Source: Hymenobacter siberiensis (lineage in GTDB: Bacteria; Bacteroidota; Bacteroidia; Cytophagales; Hymenobacteraceae). From it: a stretch of DNA of 64,000 nt. The notes beneath the pieces are model-generated. The model worked only from the letters and a program-made list of their open reading frames with translations. It had not been told where the DNA came from and searched no databases. Positions 61,323 to 64,000 of the stretch are shown here, one piece after another (the stretch's first letter is position 1; each line of letters starts with the position of its first letter). The stretch covers positions 3,348,001 to 3,412,000 of the forward strand of contig NZ_JAHLZY020000001.1 of assembly GCF_018967865.2 (NCBI RefSeq), given 5' to 3'. Made by a program: the position numbers and the translations under genes.

Positions 61323-61353
61323 CAAATGTAGGTCAGGAATCGTAGGCGGCAAA
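61323..61353 (-). promoter_or_regulatory. Near-perfect Bacteroidota promoter for the actA operon
   Basis: On the minus strand: TTTG (61353-61350), 19 bases, TACATTTG (61330-61323). This matches the TTTG-N19-TAnnTTTG consensus at every fixed position. It gives a leader of about 40 bases before ATG 61276 and rules out the longer ActA start at 61366. Confidence 0.8.
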
Positions 61354-61732
61354 AAGTAAAAGGCAATTTCCGGGCATTTGCAGCCGTTTGGATTGGCGAT
61401 TATATAGGTTTTTGGCCGCAAGGCAGATAATGGCAGAGAGCGAATGAATGAGCCGTGACAGCATCAAAAGCAACCGGCGAATACTAGTTAGGAGGTGATT
61501 TCTAAAGCACTAAATCTGAACTACCAGCAGCCGCTTTTGTTAGCTCGCGCCAAGTATTTTGACGGATATTTTTCATGTGATGAGTAGTGGCGGGGCCCTG
61601 ATTTTTACCTCATCCCATTTCCTGCTTACGATTATTAGGTTAGCAACGGCCATGTCAGAGGAAGGCGAGTGGTAGGATTACGGAATGGGCAGCGCGGGTA
61701 TCAGGCAATTTGGACGGATGAGTAGGGCGGCC
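61354..61732. other. Intergenic region between divergent actA and rpsF
   Basis: About 380 bases without a credible gene, RNA gene or repeat. It is moderately AT-rich (for example GATTATATAGG). No riboswitch, binding-site repeat or tRNA was seen. The promoters for actA and rpsF lie at its two ends. Confidence 0.5.
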
Positions 61733-61763
61733 TTGGCAATGTGCCGGAAAGTCAGTACCTTTG
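61733..61763 (+). promoter_or_regulatory. Bacteroidota promoter for the rpsF operon
   Basis: TTGG (61733-61736), 19 bases, TACCTTTG (61756-61763). The -7 box is a full match to TAnnTTTG and the -33 box has one change. It lies 43 bases before the rpsF start at 61807 and rules out an extended start at 61741. Confidence 0.72.
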
Positions 61764-61806
61764 CGCCCCAATCAATTTTTTTCACCCACAATTCACCCCC
61801 ATCGTA

Positions 61807-62184
61807 ATGGAACAAAGAAATTACGAGACGGTCTTCATCGTAACTCCCGTATTGAACGAGAGCCAGGTGCAAGAAACGGTCGAGAAGTTCACTCAGGTGC
61901 TTAAGGAAAATAGCGCCGCCCTTTTGTCAAACGAAGCCTGGGGCCTGCGCAAGCTGGCTTACCCGATTCAAAAGAAGAACACAGGCTACTATTTCTGCCT
62001 GTCGTACACTGGCGAAGGCAACATCGTAGACGTGCTCGAACTGGCTTTCCGCCGCGACGAGCGTGTTATTCGTTTCCTCACGACCGTGCTCGATAAGCAC
62101 GCCGTGGAGTACAACGCCCGCCGCCGCAACGGCGAAATGAACCAGCAGAAGGCTGCCAAAGAAACCGAAGCCGTAGCCCAATAA
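61807..62184 (+). CDS. rpsF: 30S ribosomal protein S6
   Basis: 125 aa from ATG 61807, the natural start after the promoter; the upstream in-frame ATG at 61741 overlaps the -7 box. Family features are the N-terminal MEQRNYETVFIVTPVLNE, LRKLAYPIQKKNTGYYF, and DVLELAFRRDERVIRFLT. The C-terminal KAAKETEAVAQ is a short acidic/Ala tail. It binds S18 in the platform of the small subunit. The next gene, rpsR, starts 13 bases after its stop. Confidence 0.97.
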   Translation: MEQRNYETVFIVTPVLNESQVQETVEKFTQVLKENSAALLSNEAWGLRKLAYPIQKKNTGYYFCLSYTGEGNIVDVLELAFRRDERVIRFLTTVLDKHAVEYNARRRNGEMNQQKAAKETEAVAQ

Positions 62185-62196
62185 TTTAGCAACGAC

Positions 62197-62472
62197 ATGG
62201 CATCTCCCGCATTCAACCGCAACAACGACCGGTCGGCTATGAACAAGCCGCAGGACACTCGTAAGAAATATTGCCGCTTCAAGAAGAACGGCATCAAGTA
62301 CGTGGACTACAAAGACCCGAACTTCCTGCTGAAGTTTGTGAACGAGCAGGGCCGCGTGCTGCCCCGTCGCCTCACCGGCACCAGCCTGAAATTCCAGCGC
62401 AAAGTGACTCAGGCCATCGCTAAGGCCCGCCACTTGGCCCTGATGCCGTACGTAGCCGACGCCCTGAAATAA
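62197..62472 (+). CDS. rpsR: 30S ribosomal protein S18
   Basis: 91 aa. Typical S18: [20 protein letters not shown], then [20 protein letters not shown], and [20 protein letters not shown]. It assembles with S6 on 16S rRNA. It lies between rpsF and rplI in the usual order, with a heptad-type hairpin in the following 90-base gap. Confidence 0.98.
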   Translation: MASPAFNRNNDRSAMNKPQDTRKKYCRFKKNGIKYVDYKDPNFLLKFVNEQGRVLPRRLTGTSLKFQRKVTQAIAKARHLALMPYVADALK

Positions 62473-62475
62473 ATT

Positions 62476-62541
62476 TTGAATGTTGAGGGTTGAGTGTTGA
62501 ATGTTGAGTGTGGATTTTCCAACTCAACCCTCAGCATTCAA
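62476..62541. repeat. Heptad-repeat hairpin between rpsR and rplI
   Basis: TTGAATGTTGAGGGTTGAGT (62476-62495) pairs with ACTCAACCCTCAGCATTCAA (62522-62541), one mismatch. The unit is TTGAGTG-like 7-mers in direct tandem (TTGAATG, TTGAGGG, TTGAGTG, TTGAATG, TTGAGTG). Confidence 0.85.
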
Positions 62542-62562
62542 CACTCAGAATTTCTACAAGAC

Positions 62563-63006
62563 ATGGAAATCATCCTCAAAGACGACGTTAAGGGCCTCGG
62601 GTACAAGAACGACATCGTGACCGTGAAATCGGGCTACGGTCGCAACTTCCTGTTGCCGCAGGGTCTGGCCATGCTGGCCGACAAGACGAATAAAAAAATC
62701 ACGGCCGAGAACGTGCGTCAAGCCGCTCACAAAGCCGATAAAATCAAAGGTGACGCTCAAGCCATTGCCGACCAGATTGGTAACATGGTGCTGGAAATCC
62801 CCGCTAAGGTGGGTGAGAGCGGCAAAATCTTTGGTCGCGTAACCACGCTGCAATTGGCCGAAGCGCTGAAAGCCAAGGGTGTGGACATCGACCGTAAGCG
62901 TTTGTCGTTCGACCAAGAGCCTGCTTCGGCTGGTGATTACACCGCCACGGCTAACCTGCACAAGGAAGTGAAGCACACGATTAACTTCCGCGTAGTAGCC
63001 GAGTAG
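62563..63006 (+). CDS. rplI: 50S ribosomal protein L9
   Basis: 147 aa from ATG 62563; the frame from 62494 runs through the repeat hairpin and is rejected. The N-terminal domain has MEIILKDDVKGLGYKNDIVT and VKSGYGRNFLLPQGLAMLA, the L9 signature. A connecting helix (about 45-75) leads to the C-terminal domain (LAEALKAKGVDIDRKRL and VKHTINFRVVAE). It binds 23S rRNA at the L1 stalk side. A terminator follows at 63029-63060. Confidence 0.97.
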   Translation: MEIILKDDVKGLGYKNDIVTVKSGYGRNFLLPQGLAMLADKTNKKITAENVRQAAHKADKIKGDAQAIADQIGNMVLEIPAKVGESGKIFGRVTTLQLAEALKAKGVDIDRKRLSFDQEPASAGDYTATANLHKEVKHTINFRVVAE

Positions 63007-63028
63007 TCTCGGTTTCTTTGCTAGATTG

Positions 63029-63060
63029 AAAAAGCCCTGCCTGCTGGTAGGGCTTTTTTT
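63029..63060 (+). terminator. Rho-independent terminator after rplI
   Basis: AAAAAGCCCT (63029-63038) pairs with AGGGCTTTTT (63049-63058), loop of 10, followed by a T-run. Confidence 0.9.
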
Positions 63061-63107
63061 ATTCCGGTTCTCGGGCCATAGCCCGGTTACGGGCTATTTT
63101 TGCTTTA

Positions 63108-64000
63108 ATGTTTAGAACTGAATTGACAATTGCCCCGGCCACCGGCCAGCTGACGCGCACGGCGCGGGTGCTCACCATGGGCTCGTGCTTCGCCGACAGC
63201 ATTGGTACACGACTGGTTTCCAATAAGATAGAAGCACGGGTGAACCCGTTTGGCACCGTATTCCAGCCACTAGCGCTGGCGCGGCTGCTGCGAGCCGCCG
63301 CTGGCGAAGACGTGGATTGGCAGCGGCATCTTGTGCAGGCTCGTGGCCGCTGGCAGAGCTACGACCTGCACGGCAGCATCGGGGCCGATTCGCCGGTGGA
63401 GCTGCTGCAGCACATTCAGGACCTGGTGCGGCAAACGGGCGAGTTTCTGCGCAATACCGATGTGGTATTGCTGACGCTGGGCACGGCCTGGGCCTACCGC
63501 CTGCGCGAAACCGGCGAGCTGGTGAGCAACTGCCACAAGCAGTCGAGTGACCTGTTTGTGCGCGAACTGCTGACGCCAGATGAAATCATCAATGCCTTGG
63601 CGGAGACGCATGCTTACCTGCGCCGCATTAACCCGGAGCTTCGCTTTGTACTGACGGTGAGCCCCGTACGGCATCTGAAAGATACGCTGCCGCTGAACTC
63701 GGTGAGTAAGTCCGTGTTGCGGCTGGCCACGCACATTGTGAGCGACCTGCTGCCGGGCGTGGCTTACTTTCCGGCTTATGAGCTGCTGATGGATGATTTG
63801 CGCGACTACCGCTTTTACGCGGCCGATATGCTGCATCCGTCGGAAGTGGCGGAGGACTATATCTGGGAGAAATTTGCCCGCACGTATTTCGACGCTGATT
63901 TTGGGCGTTTCCGCAAGGAGTGGGCGGCGGTTCGGCAGTCGCTGGGCCACCGGCCGCTGCATGAGGGCGCACCCGAGCACCGGCAATTCCTGGAGAGTAC
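63108..64000 (+). CDS. GSCFA family protein (partial, runs off the window)
   Basis: At least 297 aa from ATG 63108, open to the last base. The family-defining GSCFAD motif is in VLTMGSCFADSIG near residue 27. It continues with KIEARVNPFGTVFQPLALAR, DVVLLTLGTAWAYRLRETGE, VSNCHKQ, RFVLTVSPVRHLKDTLPLNS, and YRFYAADMLHPSEVAEDYIW. The GDSL-like order of a Gly-Ser motif and a later D-x-x-H (ADMLHPS) suggests an SGNH-type hydrolase fold, but no activity is established here. A TATTTTTG box lies at 63095-63102, only 6 bases before the start. The C-terminus is missing. Confidence 0.88.
   Translation, partial: MFRTELTIAPATGQLTRTARVLTMGSCFADSIGTRLVSNKIEARVNPFGTVFQPLALARLLRAAAGEDVDWQRHLVQARGRWQSYDLHGSIGADSPVELLQHIQDLVRQTGEFLRNTDVVLLTLGTAWAYRLRETGELVSNCHKQSSDLFVRELLTPDEIINALAETHAYLRRINPELRFVLTVSPVRHLKDTLPLNSVSKSVLRLATHIVSDLLPGVAYFPAYELLMDDLRDYRFYAADMLHPSEVAEDYIWEKFARTYFDADFGRFRKEWAAVRQSLGHRPLHEGAPEHRQFLES

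Noticed and set aside
61480..61520. Shine-Dalgarno-like GGAGGTGATTTCT at about 61490-61502 as the start of a small gene
   Set aside because: No open frame of useful length or codon bias follows.
61277..61806. tRNA or riboswitch in the actA-rpsF gap
   Set aside because: No cloverleaf, CCA end or known aptamer pattern was found by eye.

Overview
The window looks like a chromosomal segment of a GC-rich member of the Bacteroidota, most like Hymenobacter or a close relative in the Cytophagales. The signs are a SusC/SusD pair, secreted proteins with C-terminal type IX secretion (T9SS) sorting domains, a GSCFA-family protein, alternative complex III beside a caa3/aa3-type oxidase cluster, and promoters fitting the Bacteroidota consensus TTTG-N19-TAnnTTTG. 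The species is inferred from gene content only. No rRNA, tRNA, CRISPR array, phage or intact transposase gene was seen.

Layout. 1-8.2 kb: the tail of an upstream gene, two tandem paralogous exported proteins, a split succinyl-CoA:3-ketoacid CoA-transferase pair (scoA, scoB), a T9SS cargo protein, a GNAT-nitrilase fusion and a TonB-C-like exported protein. 8.2-20 kb: a GNAT acetyltransferase, an SDR oxidoreductase, a SusC/SusD nutrient-uptake pair, a frameshifted DUF4394 gene and a large M36 metalloprotease with a T9SS tail. 19.9-28.5 kb: an RDD protein divergent from an envelope-associated MoxR operon (SpoIIM-like, polytopic protein, DUF4129, DUF4350, a 58-aa protein, MoxR, NADAR, DUF58). 28.5-43.5 kb: polytopic membrane proteins, a GH20 hexosaminidase, a DEDDh exonuclease, a hairpin element beside a truncated PIN toxin, a 1279-aa predicted outer-membrane barrel and a 1321-aa sensor kinase. 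43.6-61.3 kb, all minus strand: a complete aerobic respiratory cluster. 61.7-64 kb: rpsF-rpsR-rplI and a partial GSCFA gene.

The respiratory cluster is the functional core. Quinol is oxidised by alternative complex III (ActA-F), electrons pass through its c-type hemes to the CuA site of CtaC and then to the CtaD heme-copper centre. CtaA and CtaB make heme A, and two subunit-III paralogues, a subunit IV and several assembly-type proteins follow. A hairpin terminator after ctaD and a near-perfect promoter before actA suggest at least two transcription units (actA-ctaD and ctaA-DUF983). Two assembly-type genes look degenerate: the SCO-like protein lacks the copper-binding cysteines, and the DUF983 gene carries an in-frame TAG.

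The non-coding DNA is unusually structured. One palindrome family (GGTCNGACC...GGTCNGACC) recurs at five places in the first 20 kb, with matched base changes in both arms. Four intergenic hairpins made of different TGAGTTA-like 7-mers sit between co-directional genes. A 150-bp hairpin element at 35.1 kb abuts a PIN-toxin remnant, and its terminal sequence recurs at 8.3 kb.
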